64,000 nucleotides of DNA. Origin: Hyphomicrobiales bacterium. Its GTDB lineage: Bacteria > Pseudomonadota > Alphaproteobacteria > Rhizobiales > Xanthobacteraceae. Under the pieces are notes generated by a model. It saw only the letters and a program-made list of their open reading frames with translations. It was not told the DNA's origin and searched no databases. Where the stretch lies: NCBI GenBank assembly GCA_017305555.1, contig JAFKKM010000024.1:1-64000 (forward strand), given 5' to 3'. Made by a program: the position numbers and the translations under genes. Shown here in pieces: positions 62,814 through 64,000 of this stretch (position 1 is the first letter of the stretch; the number at the start of each line of letters is the position of its first letter).

Positions 62814-63764
62814 CTAGCCGAACTGCGCCAGCACGGCCGCAACCACGACCTCGAGCAGCAGGATGGCGAACAAGGCGAAAAGATAGATCAGCGAAAAGCC
62901 GAACAATTGCCGCGCCGCACGCACCGCCGGCGCGCCCTCGCGGCGGCGATAGACGTTGATTGCAAGCAGCAGCATCCAGCCGCCCAGCACCAGCGACGAT
63001 ACCCCGTAGACCGCGCTGAAATAACCCAGCGCCCACGGCGCCGCGGCGACCGCCACCAGCACGATGGTGTAGAGCAGGATTTGCAGGCGCGTCGCGTCGG
63101 GACCGGCGACCACCGGCAGCATCGGCACGCCAGCGCGGGCGTAGTCGTCGCTGCGGAACAATGCCAGCGCCCAGAAGTGCGGCGGCGTCCAGAAAAAGAT
63201 GATGAGGAACAACAGGATCGGCTCGACCGACAACGAACCGGTAGCCGCGGCCCACGCCACGACCGGCGGCAACGCGCCGGCAGCACCACCGATCACGATG
63301 TTCTGCGCGGTCCAGCGCTTCAGCCACATCGTATAGACGACGGCGTAGAAGAAAATCGTGAAGGCGAGCAGCGCGCCCGCAACCCAGTTGACGAGGATGC
63401 CGAGCGTCACCACCGAGAAGAACGACAGGATGAGGCCGAACGTCAGCGCCTCCTGCGGTGTCACCCGGCCGGTCGGCACCGGCCGCTTGGCGGTGCGCGA
63501 CATCAGCGCGTCGATATCGGCGTCGTACCACATATTGAGCGCACCGGACGCGCCCGCACCGACCGCGATGCAGAGGATCGACGTGATCGCCAGCACCGGA
63601 TGGACGTGCCCCGGCGCGATCAGCAGACCGACCAGCGCCGTGAACACCACCAGCGACATCACGCGCGGCTTGAGCAGCGCAATGTAATCGCCGACGCCCG
63701 CCTCGGAGATGCGAGGCGGCAGCGCCAACGAGTGATTATCGACAATCGACAAGATCGCTCTCAC
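62814..63764 (-). CDS. ctaB: Protoheme IX farnesyltransferase (heme O synthase)
   Basis: 316 residues from a GTG; a TTG four codons later ([13 protein letters not shown]) is an alternative. UbiA-family membrane prenyltransferase with [20 protein letters not shown], the Asp-rich [20 protein letters not shown] that binds the prenyl diphosphate, and [20 protein letters not shown]. It farnesylates heme B to heme O, needed for the aa3 oxidase encoded alongside. Confidence 0.96.
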   Translation of the reverse strand: MRAILSIVDNHSLALPPRISEAGVGDYIALLKPRVMSLVVFTALVGLLIAPGHVHPVLAITSILCIAVGAGASGALNMWYDADIDALMSRTAKRPVPTGRVTPQEALTFGLILSFFSVVTLGILVNWVAGALLAFTIFFYAVVYTMWLKRWTAQNIVIGGAAGALPPVVAWAAATGSLSVEPILLFLIIFFWTPPHFWALALFRSDDYARAGVPMLPVVAGPDATRLQILLYTIVLVAVAAAPWALGYFSAVYGVSSLVLGGWMLLLAINVYRRREGAPAVRAARQLFGFSLIYLFALFAILLLEVVVAAVLAQFG

Positions 63765-63851
63765 TTCCGTAACGGCTTTCGCCGGGACATCGCGGCCCGC
63801 GGCGAAAGCGTCGACAACGGCGCGGCGCGTCGAAACGCGCCGCGATGACCA

Positions 63852-64000
63852 TTACTGCACGCGCGGCAGCGTTTCGAACTGATGGAACGGCGGCGGCGAC
63901 GACAGCGTCCATTCCAGCGTGGTCGCACCTGCACCCCACGGATTGTCCGCCGCCTTCTCCTTGCGGATCAGCGCCAGCGCCATGCCGTAGAGGAAGATCA
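63852..64000 (-). CDS. coxA: Cytochrome c oxidase subunit I, C-terminal fragment
   Basis: The frame is open from the right edge to TAA at 63852 and encodes the last 48 or so residues, including [20 protein letters not shown] and [19 protein letters not shown], the diagnostic tail of subunit I. The rest lies outside the window. Confidence 0.93.
   Translation of the reverse strand, partial: IFLYGMALALIRKEKAADNPWGAGATTLEWTLSSPPPFHQFETLPRVQ

Overview
The window looks like a chromosomal segment of an alphaproteobacterium of the Bradyrhizobium/Rhodopseudomonas/Afipia type. Supporting signs are high G+C coding sequence, a C4-pathway 5-aminolevulinate synthase (hemA), a split b/b' ATP synthase F0 operon, a DLAAR-type Omp25/31-like porin, the murA-DUF2948-hisD-UPF0262-phosphatase order, an aa3-type cytochrome oxidase cluster and families of short palindromic intergenic repeats. 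The genus is inferred from protein resemblance only.

Layout. 1-7.0 kb: end of a beta-propeller gene, a degenerate REC-EAL protein, a CitE-like lyase, secreted proteins of unknown function, a Nudix hydrolase, maf and yacG. 7.2-18.2 kb: an integrated element in the 3' end of a tRNA-Phe gene, bounded by 18-bp direct repeats (7251-7268 and 18210-18227). 18.5-28.3 kb: accessory enzymes (MAPEG, nitrobindin-like, SRPBCC, VOC, AraC regulator, nitronate monooxygenase, GST, aldo/keto reductase, thioesterase), a globin-coupled chemoreceptor and a PepSY membrane protein. 28.5-31.0 kb: a TonB-dependent siderophore receptor with an iron-control-element-like site upstream. 31.2-35.3 kb: the murA-hisD gene block. 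36-45 kb: tRNA-Thr, fdhD, an outer-membrane protein, a transmembrane chemoreceptor, bioB, an MBL hydrolase and hemA. 45.1-50.2 kb: a transporter-domain hybrid histidine kinase between two response regulators. 52.3-55.1 kb: atpI-atpB-atpE-atpF'-atpF with a promoter and a strong terminator. 56-64 kb: GNAT, M16 peptidase, thrC, SURF1, DUF983, coxC, ctaG, a 53-residue membrane protein, ctaB and the end of coxA, all on the minus strand.

The most unusual part is the 11-kb element. All of its genes lie on the minus strand: SF3-type helicase, a small protein, a tape-measure-like protein, three unknown proteins, a small protein, a fused prohead-protease/major-capsid protein, an AlpA-like regulator and a tyrosine integrase. 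I find no terminase, portal, head-tail connector, tail tube, baseplate or lysis gene. It therefore looks like a phage satellite that makes its own capsid, and perhaps its own tape measure, while borrowing the rest from a helper phage. A 9-bp-phased array of GTCTAGG iterons with TCCAAG boxes sits beside the helicase gene and is a good candidate replication origin. A near-perfect 17-bp inverted repeat lies just inside both attachment sites.

The host genes fall into recognisable modules: heme and respiration (hemA; ctaB, ctaG, SURF1 and cox genes), ATP synthesis (atp F0 operon), iron acquisition (TonB receptor plus PepSY protein), cell wall and histidine synthesis (murA, hisD), and sensing (two chemoreceptors and the hybrid kinase cluster).
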